DNA of 64,000 nucleotides from Pseudomonadales bacterium (GCA_028223755.1 JAOIUY010000007.1:56060-120059); one strand, 5' to 3'. Positions 53,401-63,460 are shown, counted from the stretch's first letter. The notes: generated from the letters alone by a model not told the origin. Translations and numbers: made by a program.

Positions 53401-54738
53401 ATGACAGCAGATAATTCACCCTCTATTACGAAAAGCGATCGCTACGATATTGTTATCGCTGGTGGTGGTATGGTGGGTGTTAGTTTGGCTTGTGCATTGG
53501 CAAAGGTAGATGTAGATAAAAAGCTATCCATTTTGTTGGTTGATAATTTCCCCGTACAGCGCCTAGGTTCTAACGACGCATCTCAAGGCCCAACGTATCA
53601 TCCAAGTTTTGATGCCCGATCAACAGCCTTGTCACAAGCAAGTATTGATATTTATGAATCACTCGGTATCTTGCCCGAGTTATTAAAGCATGCTTCACCT
53701 ATTAGACAAGTGCATGTGTCTGAGCATGGTCACGCGGGAAGCACCTTGTTGGATGCAAGCGAACAGCAAGGGGCGCGCTGTACAAAAGAGCAGGTCGAAT
53801 CCTTTGGTTATGTGATAGAAAATCAATGGCTCGGTGCTGTGTTACTTGATCATCTTATCGCTTTGCCTACGGTTGAGTTTTTAACCAGTGCACGTGTTTG
53901 CAATATCACGCCTAAGCAAGCGGGGGTGTCAGTAGATGTTGTAGATGAAGGTGTGGGTGAAAGTGTTGCTGAATCAACTACGGTTGATGCCTCTTTATTA
54001 ATTGTTGCCGATGGTGCGAAATCGAGTCTACGAGATAGCCTTGGCATTACTTCCAGTGTTACGCATTATGACCAGCGCGCAGTGATTGCTAATGTGCAAA
54101 CTCAATTGCCACATAATGGCCAAGCGTTTGAACGTTTTGTTGATGATGGTGCGGTGGCGTTTTTGCCGTTAATCGATTTGCCGGATAGTAAAAACCGCAG
54201 TGCTTTAATTTGGACCATGCCTAAATGCAAAGACGGCGATAAAGATAAAGCGCAGGTAGATGATCAGGCATTTATTACAGCAGTTCAGCAGGCTTTTGGT
54301 TATCGTCTGGGTGAAATACAACGTATTGGTAAGCGTCAGAGTTATCCTTTAGCGTTAAGCGTTGCTGATGAAGTGGTCAGAAATCATATTGTTATCATGG
54401 GTAATGCAGCGCATTCACTTCATCCAGTAGCCGCACAGGGATTTAATCTTTCGCTGCGAGATGTTGCTGTTTTAGTTGAGCGTATCTCAGAGGCAATGCA
54501 AAAGGATGAGGATATTAGTGCTTTGGCTTTGTTAGAGCGTTATGCCGAGTCGCAACTTAAAGACCAAGATCTCACTATAGGTTTTAGTCATCACTTAATA
54601 AAACTGTTCGGCCAGCAAGCTTTTCCTGTGCAAGCAGGGCGAAGTTTAGGTTTGCTAGCGCTCGATTTGTTGCGGCCAGCAAAAAAACAATTTTCAGATC
54701 GTGCGTCAGGTATTGCTGGCAGAAGGTCATTACAATGA
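53401..54738 (+). CDS. ubiH: 2-octaprenyl-6-methoxyphenol hydroxylase UbiH
   Basis: FAD monooxygenase of ubiquinone synthesis. 445 residues. N-terminal FAD-binding VIAGGGMVGVSLACALA, FDARSTALSQAS, the second FAD motif LLIVADGAKSSLRD and the C-terminal GNAAHSLHPVAAQGFNLSLRD. The start is 29 bases after pepP and its stop overlaps the next start by four bases, giving the usual pepP-ubiH-ubiI/visC order. UbiH versus other family members is assigned by position and similarity pattern. Confidence 0.93.
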   Translation: MTADNSPSITKSDRYDIVIAGGGMVGVSLACALAKVDVDKKLSILLVDNFPVQRLGSNDASQGPTYHPSFDARSTALSQASIDIYESLGILPELLKHASPIRQVHVSEHGHAGSTLLDASEQQGARCTKEQVESFGYVIENQWLGAVLLDHLIALPTVEFLTSARVCNITPKQAGVSVDVVDEGVGESVAESTTVDASLLIVADGAKSSLRDSLGITSSVTHYDQRAVIANVQTQLPHNGQAFERFVDDGAVAFLPLIDLPDSKNRSALIWTMPKCKDGDKDKAQVDDQAFITAVQQAFGYRLGEIQRIGKRQSYPLALSVADEVVRNHIVIMGNAAHSLHPVAAQGFNLSLRDVAVLVERISEAMQKDEDISALALLERYAESQLKDQDLTIGFSHHLIKLFGQQAFPVQAGRSLGLLALDLLRPAKKQFSDRASGIAGRRSLQ

Positions 54739-55973
54739 GTGAATCATTTGATATTGCCATTGTTGGTTCTGGTCTGGCAGGTAGCGCCTTAGCGTGCGCG
54801 ATTATTGCAGGAGCGGCAGCGCAGTCGACACCATTACGTATTGCGTTAATTGATGCTCGATCATTAATGGGTAGTCTTCCAGCATGCGACGAAGGTATTA
54901 ACGATTTTGATTCGCGAGTTAGTGCATTAACGGTAGCCTCGCAAGCATTGCTGACAGATATCGGTGTTTGGCCGGCAATAGCTGAACAGCGAATCAGCGC
55001 TTTTAAAAAAATGCAGGTATGGGATGGCGAAGGAACTGGCGAGGTCAGTTTTGATGCGGCTGATGTTCGTGCGCCGGTGTTAGGTCATATTGTTGAAAAT
55101 CGTGTCACAGTTGCCGCTTTGATTAATCATCTTAAATCGTCGCCGTATGTCCATTCTTTTAATGATCAGGCAGTAGCGCATTTGCGCTTGTCTGAAAATA
55201 CTACCGAAACTTCAGAAATTGAACTGGAAGACGGTACAGTGATTCATAGCCAGTTAGTGGTTGCTGCTGATGGCGCGAATTCCCCCTTGCGTGAAATGGC
55301 AGGCTTTCAAGTGAGAGAGTGGGATTACGAACATGATGCTTTAGTTTGTACTGTGGCTGTTGAGAAATCGCATCAGCAAACGGCATGGCAGCGCTTTACT
55401 TCTTATGGCCCGTTAGCTTTTTTACCTCTAACAGTAAAAAATAGTGATAAACATTACTGCTCTATTGTGTGGTCACAAACGCGTGATCAGACAGCTGCGG
55501 CTATGGCTATGGATGACGCTGATTTTTGTGCGGCGCTCTCTCAGGCGTTTGAGCATCGTTTAGGTCGAGTTGAATGTTGTTCTGAGCGGAATAGCTTTCC
55601 ATTACAGCAGCGTCATGCGGTGGACTATGTTAAACCTGGATTCGCTTTAATTGCCGATGCTGCACATAGCATTCACCCTTTAGCTGGTCAGGGTATCAAT
55701 TTAGGTTTTGCCGATGTTAAAGCTTTATCGGAATGTATTTTAGCGGCACATAAGCGGGGCCAGAGTGTGGGTGATTTGGCTATGCTTAAACGTTATCAAC
55801 GTCAGCGCAAAGGCGATAACCTTGCGATGATGGCAGCAGTAGAAGGTTTTAAGCGTTTATTTGCACCCATCCCGCTACCGTTACGTTGGTTGCGTAATGC
55901 GGGTATGAGCGGTTTGCAGCAACAAGCGAAACTAAAAAATCGCATTATAAAATATGCGATGGGTATTATTTAA
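54735..55973 (+). CDS. ubiI: FAD-dependent ubiquinone hydroxylase, UbiI/VisC type
   Basis: 412 residues, the partner of UbiH: FAD motif IAIVGSGLAGSALACAI, DSRVSALTVASQALL, second motif VVAADGANSPLREMAGF and ADAAHSIHPLAGQGINLGFAD. UbiI hydroxylates C5 of the ring, and VisC is the older name. Four-base overlap with ubiH (ATGA) signals coupled translation. Position third in the pepP operon. Assignment to UbiI, UbiF or another member is based mainly on gene order. Confidence 0.9.
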   Translation: MSESFDIAIVGSGLAGSALACAIIAGAAAQSTPLRIALIDARSLMGSLPACDEGINDFDSRVSALTVASQALLTDIGVWPAIAEQRISAFKKMQVWDGEGTGEVSFDAADVRAPVLGHIVENRVTVAALINHLKSSPYVHSFNDQAVAHLRLSENTTETSEIELEDGTVIHSQLVVAADGANSPLREMAGFQVREWDYEHDALVCTVAVEKSHQQTAWQRFTSYGPLAFLPLTVKNSDKHYCSIVWSQTRDQTAAAMAMDDADFCAALSQAFEHRLGRVECCSERNSFPLQQRHAVDYVKPGFALIADAAHSIHPLAGQGINLGFADVKALSECILAAHKRGQSVGDLAMLKRYQRQRKGDNLAMMAAVEGFKRLFAPIPLPLRWLRNAGMSGLQQQAKLKNRIIKYAMGII

Positions 55974-56006
55974 AACAACACTATTATTGGGCATGCAGGA
56001 TCGTTT

Positions 56007-56630
56007 ATGAATAATCATTTTTTTGCCTATTTGAGCAAAATGCGTTGGATTTATCGCTGGGGCATGAAGCGCAATGCCATCCAAGAAAACGTGATGGAAC
56101 ACTCTTATGAGGTCTCGGTCATTACCCATGCCTTAGGTATTATTGGTAATCGGTTTTACGGAAAAGACATTGATGCGAATGCAGCGGCGGTTGCTGCTTT
56201 GTACCATGATTCTTCCGAAGTACTAACCGGTGATCTACCTTCGCCGATTAAGTATCACAACAAAAAAATTCGTGATGCGTATAAAGAAGTTGAGTACACA
56301 GCCGAGCGTGAGATGTTAACCACATTGCCTGCCGAGTTGCGCGATGACTATCGTGATTATTTATTGCACGATAAATTATCTGCAGACGTGACAAAGCTGA
56401 TTAAGGCGGCTGATTTGATTGCTTCACTAGTAAAGTGTAAGGCAGAGATTAAGGCGGGTAATGCTGAGTTTGTTCAGGCTGACGTCGACACAGAGGCCCG
56501 TTTAAAGGCCATGGCAATGCCAGAAGTCGACTATTTCATCGAAACTTTTTTACCCAGCTTTGATTTGACGCTGGATGAATTAATTACCCCAGGCGAAGCC
56601 GTATTTAATGATGGCGAAAAACAAATTTAG
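56007..56630 (+). CDS. yfbR: 5'-deoxynucleotidase YfbR
   Basis: HD-domain phosphohydrolase acting on deoxynucleoside 5'-monophosphates. 207 residues with the family signatures SKMRWIYRWGMKRNAIQENV, MEHSYEVSVITHAL, ALYHDSSEVLTGDLPSPIKY (the HD pair with Asp) and LIKAADLIASLVKCKAE. It follows ubiI after 33 bases on the same strand, possibly cotranscribed. Confidence 0.94.
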   Translation: MNNHFFAYLSKMRWIYRWGMKRNAIQENVMEHSYEVSVITHALGIIGNRFYGKDIDANAAAVAALYHDSSEVLTGDLPSPIKYHNKKIRDAYKEVEYTAEREMLTTLPAELRDDYRDYLLHDKLSADVTKLIKAADLIASLVKCKAEIKAGNAEFVQADVDTEARLKAMAMPEVDYFIETFLPSFDLTLDELITPGEAVFNDGEKQI

Positions 56631-56741
56631 CATTGTTTTTCGTTAGTCTCAGGGTAGAATGCGGATCTGGTATTTTAGAGTTAATAAACCGATTAATTGA
56701 GATCAGTGGCTTCAGCGGCTGAAAATTTTAGGAAACAGAAA

Positions 56742-57134
56742 ATGAGTGATTTACCTTCTGAGTTACGTTATGCAGCCAGTCATGAATGGGCACGCATAGA
56801 AGAAGATGGCAGCATCGTTATAGGCATTACCGATCATGCACAAGCCCAGTTGGGTGATGTGGTCTATATTGAATTGCCTGATATGGGGCAAATTTTATCA
56901 GCAGGTGAAGAGGCTGGCGTCGTTGAATCCGTCAAAGCAGCGTCAGATGTTTACGCGCCTATTTCTGGTGAAGTGATTGCGATTAATGAAAAGCTTGAAG
57001 ATGAGCCTGAAACGGTGAACAGCGAACCTTATGAAGACGGTTGGTTTTATAAGCTTCAACCTGCTGATACAGTTGAGTTAGATAGCTTGCTGACTTCTGA
57101 TGCTTATGCTGAAGTAGTGGCTAGTGAAGAGTAA
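56742..57134 (+). CDS. gcvH: Glycine cleavage system H protein
   Basis: Lipoyl carrier of the glycine cleavage system. 130 residues: [19 protein letters not shown] at the start, [13 protein letters not shown], and the lipoylation site [21 protein letters not shown] 56742 has AGGAAA upstream; an earlier ATG at 56697 adds 15 unlike residues. gcvT and gcvP are not in the window, and no glycine riboswitch was seen in the 110 bases upstream. The last 11 bases overlap the lipocalin start. Confidence 0.95.
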   Translation: MSDLPSELRYAASHEWARIEEDGSIVIGITDHAQAQLGDVVYIELPDMGQILSAGEEAGVVESVKAASDVYAPISGEVIAINEKLEDEPETVNSEPYEDGWFYKLQPADTVELDSLLTSDAYAEVVASEE

Positions 57135-57684
57135 CTTAGCTCATCGAATCAAGGCCTCTTTTAAGAGGCCTTTTTTTATTCTACTTTCGATATCTATCAT
57201 CTTTATGCAGGTAGCTTGTACGGGCCTGCCTAATGATATTCGCCCTGTGAGTGATTTTGATCTTGATCGCTATCTGGGTACTTGGCATGAAATCGCACGC
57301 TTAGATCACTCTTTTGAACGAGGTCTATCACGCGTTACGGCCGAGTATAGCCGTCAAGCGGATGGCAGTATTAAGGTCATCAATAAAGGTTATTCTAAAG
57401 AAAATAATGCATGGCAGGACGCTGAGGGAAAAGCCAAATTTGTGAGCGATAAAAATATTGGCCATTTAAAAGTCTCTTTTTTTGGGCCGTTTTATGGTTC
57501 CTATATTATTTTTAAGCTAGACACGATCGATTATCAGTACGCTTTTGTAACCAGTTACAACAAAGATTTTTTGTGGCTGTTAGCACGTACGCCAGAGGTA
57601 AGCGACGCAGTGCTAACGGAGTTTAAAGCAATCAGTGCAAATTATGGCTTTGATATGCAAGATATTATTTACGTTGCGCAATAG
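57124..57684 (+). CDS. blc: Outer-membrane lipocalin lipoprotein (Blc)
   Basis: 186 residues. Basic N-terminus, hydrophobic core and lipobox MQVAC give a lipoprotein signal ([19 protein letters not shown], Cys33). The lipocalin body follows: [58 protein letters not shown], and [10 protein letters not shown]. Blc is linked to outer-membrane lipid handling. The start is GTG 57124, overlapping gcvH; no better start exists, since the only later Met before the lipobox (Met29) would leave too short a signal. An intrinsic terminator for gcvH lies inside codons ~10-18. Confidence 0.9.
   Translation: MKSNLAHRIKASFKRPFFILLSISIIFMQVACTGLPNDIRPVSDFDLDRYLGTWHEIARLDHSFERGLSRVTAEYSRQADGSIKVINKGYSKENNAWQDAEGKAKFVSDKNIGHLKVSFFGPFYGSYIIFKLDTIDYQYAFVTSYNKDFLWLLARTPEVSDAVLTEFKAISANYGFDMQDIIYVAQ
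57151..57177 (+). terminator. Intrinsic terminator of gcvH embedded in the blc signal-peptide codons
   Basis: Inverted repeat AAGGCCTCTT / AAGAGGCCTT (57151-57172) followed by seven T. The stem is GC-rich at its base. It is 17 bases after the gcvH stop and lies wholly within the blc reading frame, encoding part of [10 protein letters not shown]. Confidence 0.9.
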
Positions 57685-57691
57685 CTTAATA

Positions 57692-58987
57692 TTATAACTT
57701 TCGCATAACGGTTTCGGCGGCGGTTAACGTCGCATCAATAATGTCGCTAGTATGCGCGCCAGAAACAAACCCCGCTTCATAACTCGCAGGCGCTAAGTAA
57801 ACCCCTTGTTCTAACATACCGTGGAAGAATTGATTAAAGCGATCGTTATTGCCGCTCATCACTTGCTCGTAGCGCGTGACTTTTTCTTCTTCAGTAAAAA
57901 ACATACCAAACATACTGCCGACATGGTTGGTAGTAAATGGAATGCCGCATTGTTTAGCAACACTTTCCAAGCCATCGGTTAGCTGTTCTGTGACAGCAAA
58001 TAAATGTTCGTAGAAGCCGGCTTTCGAGACTAAGTCTAAAGTGGTTAGGCCAGCTGTCATAGCAACGGGATTGCCTGACAGTGTTCCCGCCTGATAAATA
58101 GGGCCGGTGGGTGCTAACCGTTCCATAATATCGCGTCGTCCACCAAAAGCGCCAACGGGCATCCCGCCGCCAATCACTTTGCCTAGTGTGGTCAGGTCTG
58201 GCGTTACGCCATAATGGCCTTGCGCACCTTGAGGGTGGACTCGAAATCCTGTCATTACCTCATCAAAAATAAGTAGTGCACCTGATGCGTCACAGACTTC
58301 TCGCAGTGTTGATAAAAAACCGTCAACAGGAGGAACGCAGTTCATATTGCCAGCCACTGGCTCAACAATAATACAGGCAATTGTTTCGCCTTGTTCGGCG
58401 AATACTGTCTTCACTTGTTCAATATCGTTATAGGTTAAATTTAACGTGTGCTTAACCAGCGACTCGGGTACACCTGGTGAGCTCGGCACACCAAAGGTAA
58501 GAGCGCCAGAGCCGGCTTTGACTAACAGAGAATCTGAGTGGCCATGATAGCAGCCTTCAAATTTTACGATTTTGTCGCGACCAGTGAAGCCGCGTGCTAA
58601 ACGAATTGCGCTCATCGTGGCTTCGGTGCCCGAACTCACCATTCGCATCATATCCATGCTCGGTAGTATCGACTTTATTTTTTCTGCCAAGGTAGTTTCA
58701 ATTTCTGTCGGTGCACCAAAACTCAAGCCATCTGCCATTCTCTCTTGCACGGCAGCAATAATTTCTGGTTGGGCGTGGCCTAATATCATCGGCCCCCATG
58801 ACTGCACATAATCAATATAGCGTTGATTATCACTATCAACGACATAAGCACCCTTGGCTGACTGAATAAATAATGGTGTGCCGCCAACAGCTTTAAATGC
58901 GCGTACGGGAGAGTTAACTCCACCAGGTATGGATTGCTGGGCTTGTTGAAAAAGTTTTTCTGACACTGGATTGGCAGTTGCTGTCAT
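57692..58987 (-). CDS. hemL: Glutamate-1-semialdehyde 2,1-aminomutase
   Basis: Makes 5-aminolevulinate for haem in the C5 pathway. 431 residues. PLP enzyme of class [51 protein letters not shown], the Schiff-base Lys in [19 protein letters not shown] and [13 protein letters not shown]. Start ATG 58987 has GGAT nine bases ahead; the frame extends to 59035. It converges with blc, seven bases apart. Its promoter should lie in 58988-59396. Confidence 0.97.
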   Translation of the reverse strand: MTATANPVSEKLFQQAQQSIPGGVNSPVRAFKAVGGTPLFIQSAKGAYVVDSDNQRYIDYVQSWGPMILGHAQPEIIAAVQERMADGLSFGAPTEIETTLAEKIKSILPSMDMMRMVSSGTEATMSAIRLARGFTGRDKIVKFEGCYHGHSDSLLVKAGSGALTFGVPSSPGVPESLVKHTLNLTYNDIEQVKTVFAEQGETIACIIVEPVAGNMNCVPPVDGFLSTLREVCDASGALLIFDEVMTGFRVHPQGAQGHYGVTPDLTTLGKVIGGGMPVGAFGGRRDIMERLAPTGPIYQAGTLSGNPVAMTAGLTTLDLVSKAGFYEHLFAVTEQLTDGLESVAKQCGIPFTTNHVGSMFGMFFTEEEKVTRYEQVMSGNNDRFNQFFHGMLEQGVYLAPASYEAGFVSGAHTSDIIDATLTAAETVMRKL

Positions 58988-59396
58988 TACATTATCCGTA
59001 GAGGTTTGTGGTGAAAAGGGTGAATAACAAAACAATATCGTTATAGAACAATTGATCTATTTAATTTTAACCATAAAGGGCTTAGTAGTAATTCTACCTC
59101 ATGCGGTTCAAAATTCGGAGATTTAGTTATTAGGCAAAAGTAATACCGATGATTGATGGCTTTGGATCATTGAATAGTGGCTTTTGCTGCATAAAAACAT
59201 GAGATTTAAGGCGCGTAATCAGAAAATTGTTAAAGCTATACGTGAGTCGGGAACGTTTGAGGAATTCGTTGATCCATTAGCTAGTAAAATCTCCTTGGGG
59301 TGAAAATCATATATCGCTGATGATCAGTTGTATTAAAAAGGATCTTGTTGTGTTGATGAGGCGACATCAATTAGAAAGGTTAATGGATAACAAATA
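58988..59396. other. Divergent hemL-HDOD spacer
   Basis: About 409 bases. A 34-codon frame (59199-59303, MRFKARNQKIVKAIRESG...) has basic content but no ribosome site, so I do not call it a gene. No operator or RNA family recognised. Confidence 0.45.
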
Positions 59397-60290
59397 ATGA
59401 ATAAAGAGACTTTATTAGAAAAGATACGTCATTCAGATCAGCTGCCGATGTTGCCCGATGTAGCGGTTCGCATTATCGAGATGAGTAATGATAGCGATTT
59501 ATATGCGGCCAAGGTGAGTGAGGTTATTGCTAACGATCCTGCACTGAGTGCACGATTACTGCAGGTTAGCAATTCATCTATTTTTCCTTATCGGCGTGAA
59601 ATTACTAATTTAAATCAGGCTTTGACCATACTGGGTGTTCAGCTCACGATGAGTATTGCCATTGGGTTTGCGATTATCGATATGATGCGAAGTCGAGAAT
59701 CTGCCGACTCGGGTTTTAATCATGATGCCTTTTGGCGTAAGAGTGTATTGGGAGCTATTGCTGCCATAGAGATGCGCAGTGAATTAAGCGGTGTAGAGCA
59801 AGGTGATTTATTTATAGCTGCGTTAATGCAAGATATCGGCATGATAGCTTTAGAAACACTTGAAGGTAAAAAATATACACAAATCGTGAATGGTGCTCGC
59901 AGTCATTTAGATTTAATCGAGTTAGAACGTCGAATGTTTGGTGTTGATCATGCGGAGATTGGTGCTGCAATATTAGAGCGTTGGCACTTACCCTCTGTGC
60001 ATATCCAGTCAGTTCGCAACAGTCATTATTTGTTAGAGGCAAAATCGATAACGAGTTTAAGTGAATTAGAGTATGCGGTTGCTTTTTCAGGCCTATTAGC
60101 TGAGCAGTGGATCGGTGAGTCATCGAGTCAGCATGCCTTAGATGATGCTATACAGCGTTCGCTTGAAAAGATTGGTAAGCAAAGCTATAAAAATATAGTG
60201 AATAAAACGGCTGATGCGGTTCCTGATGCGAATGAGCTTTTTAAAATGAATTTATTATCGCCAGATCAGTTATCTGATATTCAATCATAA
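59397..60290 (+). CDS. HDOD-domain protein
   Basis: 297 residues, a HDOD domain over most of the length: QLPMLPDVAVRIIEMSND, ANDPALSARLLQVSNS, LNQALTILGVQLTMSIAIGF, LFIAALMQDIGMIALE and FGVDHAEIGAAILERWHLP. These domains resemble inactive HD phosphohydrolases and usually occur in signalling or nucleotide-sensing proteins; the canonical HD is replaced here by QDIG. No other domain is attached, so the signal and partners are unknown. Single gene, with the ATP-grasp gene about 100 bases downstream on the same strand. Confidence 0.85.
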   Translation: MNKETLLEKIRHSDQLPMLPDVAVRIIEMSNDSDLYAAKVSEVIANDPALSARLLQVSNSSIFPYRREITNLNQALTILGVQLTMSIAIGFAIIDMMRSRESADSGFNHDAFWRKSVLGAIAAIEMRSELSGVEQGDLFIAALMQDIGMIALETLEGKKYTQIVNGARSHLDLIELERRMFGVDHAEIGAAILERWHLPSVHIQSVRNSHYLLEAKSITSLSELEYAVAFSGLLAEQWIGESSSQHALDDAIQRSLEKIGKQSYKNIVNKTADAVPDANELFKMNLLSPDQLSDIQS

Positions 60291-60397
60291 AATAAATTTT
60301 CGCTTCTGACTTTCGATAAGCAAGTCTTTAAATATTCTAATGTGGTATCGAAGACGATTTTGTAGTCTAATTCCAGTATCTTATTATCTAAAAATTA

Positions 60398-61450
60398 GTG
60401 AGTACTGTGTTGAAAGAAAAATGGTTTAAACATCATGAGTTTTGGCACCCACATCTATTCGAATTTCCTTTTTATGTCTACTTAGGTTTTCTTTGTTTGA
60501 TTCACAGGGTGGCTGTCCCTAATTTAGCCAAGGCTAATTCAGTACTGAATCATGGTGAGATTGGTATTGGTTCAAAGTTTCATACCCAGCAGCAATTCGA
60601 TCAGCATTTGTTTTTACCTACAGCTGTACTAGCGGCTAACTTAGATGTGAATGAAAGAGTTACAGCCATTCAGTCATTTGCTGCTGCGCATGACTATCCA
60701 GTAATACTAAAGCCTGATATTGGATTGGTGGGCAAAGGAATCATAAAAGTGACTAGCGAACAGTCTATTCATGATCATGCTAATAAAATAGACGGCGAAT
60801 ACTTGATCCAGAAATTTACGCCATTTCAATTTGAGTGCGGTATTTTTTATATGCGGCAGTCGGGGAAATCAAAAATCACGGGTATTAATCAAAAACATTT
60901 TCCAACTGTGGTAGGTAATGGCAAAGATAATTTGCAGCAGCTTGCAGAAGATCATTACCGTTATACGCATCACTGGGCAACGTTTTTGCAGTACTTTGAT
61001 CTTGAGAAAGTGCCAGCCGAGGGTGAGGAAGTTTGTTTATCATTTATCGGCTCGCATACTATGGGCTGCAAATTTACCGACGATACACACTGGCTGACAC
61101 CTGCATTAGAAACGGCCATTTTTAAAGTGTTTGAAACACAGCCTAAATTTAATTTTGGCCGTTTAGATATTAAGGCCGAGAGTAGGGAGGCAATGCTGCG
61201 TGGGGAGTTTGTGATTATTGAGATTAATGGAGTCTCGTCATTGCCGACCCATATGTTCGATCCAAAGTACTCTTTATTCGAGGCGTATAAAATATTTTTT
61301 AAGCATGGCAGATACTTAGTTAATATTGCTAAGGAGCATCGCCATGAGGTAATGGATTTATTACCGTTGAGAGATATTATGCAGCGAGTTAAAAATAATC
61401 AAAATAAACTCGATAAAATGCATATGAATTTAAAAAGCCAACAAAGTTAG
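60398..61450 (+). CDS. ATP-grasp-fold enzyme of unknown substrate
   Basis: 350 residues. ATP-binding landmarks are present: VILKPDIGLVGKGIIKV (~residues 100-117), a YLIQKFTPFQFECGIFYM strand and the metal/phosphate site GRLDIKAES then EFVIIEINGVSSLPTHMFDPKY. These fit the D-Ala-D-Ala ligase-like ATP-grasp superfamily, but not a known family by eye. A hydrophobic stretch near residues 24-38 (FYVYLGFLCLIHR) suggests a membrane-associated N-terminus. GTG 60398 is the probable start. Possible partners are the adjacent HDOD and YfaZ-like genes; the substrate is not deducible. Confidence 0.7.
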   Translation: MSTVLKEKWFKHHEFWHPHLFEFPFYVYLGFLCLIHRVAVPNLAKANSVLNHGEIGIGSKFHTQQQFDQHLFLPTAVLAANLDVNERVTAIQSFAAAHDYPVILKPDIGLVGKGIIKVTSEQSIHDHANKIDGEYLIQKFTPFQFECGIFYMRQSGKSKITGINQKHFPTVVGNGKDNLQQLAEDHYRYTHHWATFLQYFDLEKVPAEGEEVCLSFIGSHTMGCKFTDDTHWLTPALETAIFKVFETQPKFNFGRLDIKAESREAMLRGEFVIIEINGVSSLPTHMFDPKYSLFEAYKIFFKHGRYLVNIAKEHRHEVMDLLPLRDIMQRVKNNQNKLDKMHMNLKSQQS

Positions 61451-61552
61451 CAAAATCTATCGCTATCAAGTACTTGTCTAGTTGAATCTTTTGATACGAT
61501 AAGGCAGTTGTAGCTACAAAAATGATTTTCAATTTTATAAGGAATGCTCGCC

Positions 61553-62134
61553 ATGAAAAAACAATCTACAGTCGTAATCTCGAAATGTATGGCTTTTATG
61601 CCGCCATTAGTTGCTGTTAGCTCGCTATTGGCTGTCGTGAGTGCTTTTCAGGCAAATGCGAATGAATTAGAGCTTTCAATTAGTGAAGAGTTGATTGATC
61701 TTCGCTTTACTAGTGGCTATGAGCAAGATTTTGCTGGTCAGTTAGCATTGATGCATGCAGACTTTAATGATTTAGCCGCAGACCAAATCAGCTATCGATT
61801 TTTTACCAGTGATAGTGATTCGGGGCTTCAGTTGGGCGCCAAAGCATTTTGGTTAGATGTAGAAGAGGATGGTGGTTTTGGTATTGGCTTAAGCATGGGT
61901 GCAAATCGGTCGTTGTCCGACAATATGGACCTAGGTTTTCAGCTGCACTATGCGCCTGATATTATCACTGGTGGAGATTTTGATAACGTAATGGAATACG
62001 ATTTCCGATTAAATTATCAAATGGTTGAAAACGGTTCGTTTTTTGTTGGTTATCGAAATATTGAGGCCGATAATGGAAGTGTGGACCTAGAGATCTATGA
62101 CGACCCATACTTTGGTCTTAAATTTGAATTTTAA
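61553..62134 (+). CDS. YfaZ-family outer-membrane beta-barrel protein
   Basis: About 193 residues. Signal peptide ends ...AVVSAFQANA. The mature part is a short beta-barrel with alternating hydrophobic strands, such as LELSISEELIDLRFTSGY, GLQLGAKAFWLDV, LGFQLHYAPDIITGGDFDNV and SFFVGYRNIEAD, ending in a terminal Phe (LKFEF) typical of outer-membrane proteins. YfaZ proteins are small porin-like proteins of unknown function. I start at ATG 61553 (AAGGA nine bases ahead), though ATG 61544 is also in frame. Confidence 0.8.
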   Translation: MKKQSTVVISKCMAFMPPLVAVSSLLAVVSAFQANANELELSISEELIDLRFTSGYEQDFAGQLALMHADFNDLAADQISYRFFTSDSDSGLQLGAKAFWLDVEEDGGFGIGLSMGANRSLSDNMDLGFQLHYAPDIITGGDFDNVMEYDFRLNYQMVENGSFFVGYRNIEADNGSVDLEIYDDPYFGLKFEF

Positions 62135-62168
62135 AATCAGTTAATGAGACAGAATAGGAAATATAAAA

Positions 62169-63443
62169 ATGAAATTAGAAACTAAGGCGATTCACTCTGG
62201 CTTTGATGACGACCCTACTACGCGTGCTGTAGCGGTGCCCATTTATCAAACCACCTCTTATAGTTTTCGTGACACTCAGCATGGCGCTGATCTTTTTGAT
62301 TTAAAAGAGCCTGGCTTTATTTATAGTCGTATCATGAATCCAACTCTCGATATATTAGAGCAGCGTCTTGCTGATATGGAAGGTGGGATTAGCGCACTGT
62401 GCATGGCGTCGGGCATGGCGGCAATTACTGCGAGCATTCAAACGGTTGCGAGTGCGGGTGATAATATTGTGAGTGTTAGTGAGCTTTATGGTGGTACTTA
62501 TAATTTATTTGCTCACACATTTCCTCAGCAGGGCATTGATGTTCGCATGGCCTCGGGTAGTGACATTGCTGCTTTAGAAGCATTGATTGATGATAAAACC
62601 AAAGCCATTTTTTGTGAGTCGATTGGCAACCCAGCAGGCAATATTGTTGATCTTGAAGCGTTATCAACGATGGCACATAAACACGGAGTGCCAGTGATTG
62701 TTGATAATACAGTTGCTACACCTTACTTGTGCCGACCGTTTGAATTTGGCGCAGACATCGTTGTGCATTCACTGACTAAATATATTGGTGGTCATGGCAC
62801 AACGATTGGTGGAATCATTGTCGACTCAGGTAAATTTGATTGGAAAGATAATCCACGCTTTGCTCAGTTTAATGAGCCGGATCCGTCATATCACGGTGTG
62901 GTTTATTCTGAAGCCTTGGGCGAGGCTGCTTTTATTGGCCGTGCGCGTGTCGTGCCATTACGAAATATGGGCGCGGCATTATCTCCCTTTAATGCATTTT
63001 TAGCATTGCAGGGCTTAGAGACCTTAGCGCTTCGTATGGATCGTCATGTAGAAAATGCACAACAAGTTGCTGAGTACCTTAAAAACCATAAGCAGTTGAG
63101 TTGGGTTAATTATGCGGGTTTAACTGATAGCCCTTACCATGCTCTTGCACAACGTATGGTTGCTGGTAAGCCATCAGCTATTTTGAGTTTTGGTATTAAC
63201 GGTGGCGCAGAAGCGGGTGCGAAATTTATTGATGCCTTAGAAATGATTAAGCGCTTAGTGAATATCGGTGATGCAAAAAGTTTGGCTTGTCATCCAGCAA
63301 GTACAACTCATCGTCAGCTTAATGAAGATGAATTAGCAACGGCGGGTGTGAGTGCTGACCTTGTGCGCTTATCGATTGGTATAGAACATGTCGACGATAT
63401 TATTGCCGATATAGAACAGGCGTTAGAGAAGGCGACAGGTTAG
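62169..63443 (+). CDS. metY: O-acetylhomoserine aminocarboxypropyltransferase (sulfhydrylase)
   Basis: PLP enzyme converting O-acetylhomoserine and sulfide to homocysteine. 424 residues, longer than cystathionine gamma-synthase, as expected for MetY. Motifs: FIYSRIMNPTLDILEQRLAD, ALCMASGMAAITASIQT, IVSVSELYGGTYNLF, IVDNTVATPYLCRPFEFGAD and the Schiff-base Lys in IVVHSLTKYIGGHGTT. Stands alone; a strong terminator follows its stop. Confidence 0.96.
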   Translation: MKLETKAIHSGFDDDPTTRAVAVPIYQTTSYSFRDTQHGADLFDLKEPGFIYSRIMNPTLDILEQRLADMEGGISALCMASGMAAITASIQTVASAGDNIVSVSELYGGTYNLFAHTFPQQGIDVRMASGSDIAALEALIDDKTKAIFCESIGNPAGNIVDLEALSTMAHKHGVPVIVDNTVATPYLCRPFEFGADIVVHSLTKYIGGHGTTIGGIIVDSGKFDWKDNPRFAQFNEPDPSYHGVVYSEALGEAAFIGRARVVPLRNMGAALSPFNAFLALQGLETLALRMDRHVENAQQVAEYLKNHKQLSWVNYAGLTDSPYHALAQRMVAGKPSAILSFGINGGAEAGAKFIDALEMIKRLVNIGDAKSLACHPASTTHRQLNEDELATAGVSADLVRLSIGIEHVDDIIADIEQALEKATG

Positions 63444-63460
63444 GCAATACCTGGGTTTAT

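Noticed and set aside
56631..56741. Glycine riboswitch upstream of gcvH
   Set aside because: The 110-base gap shows no riboswitch-like conserved stems or sequence.
59199..59303. 34-codon ORF upstream of the HDOD gene
   Set aside because: No ribosome site and no recognisable family; too short to accept by composition alone.
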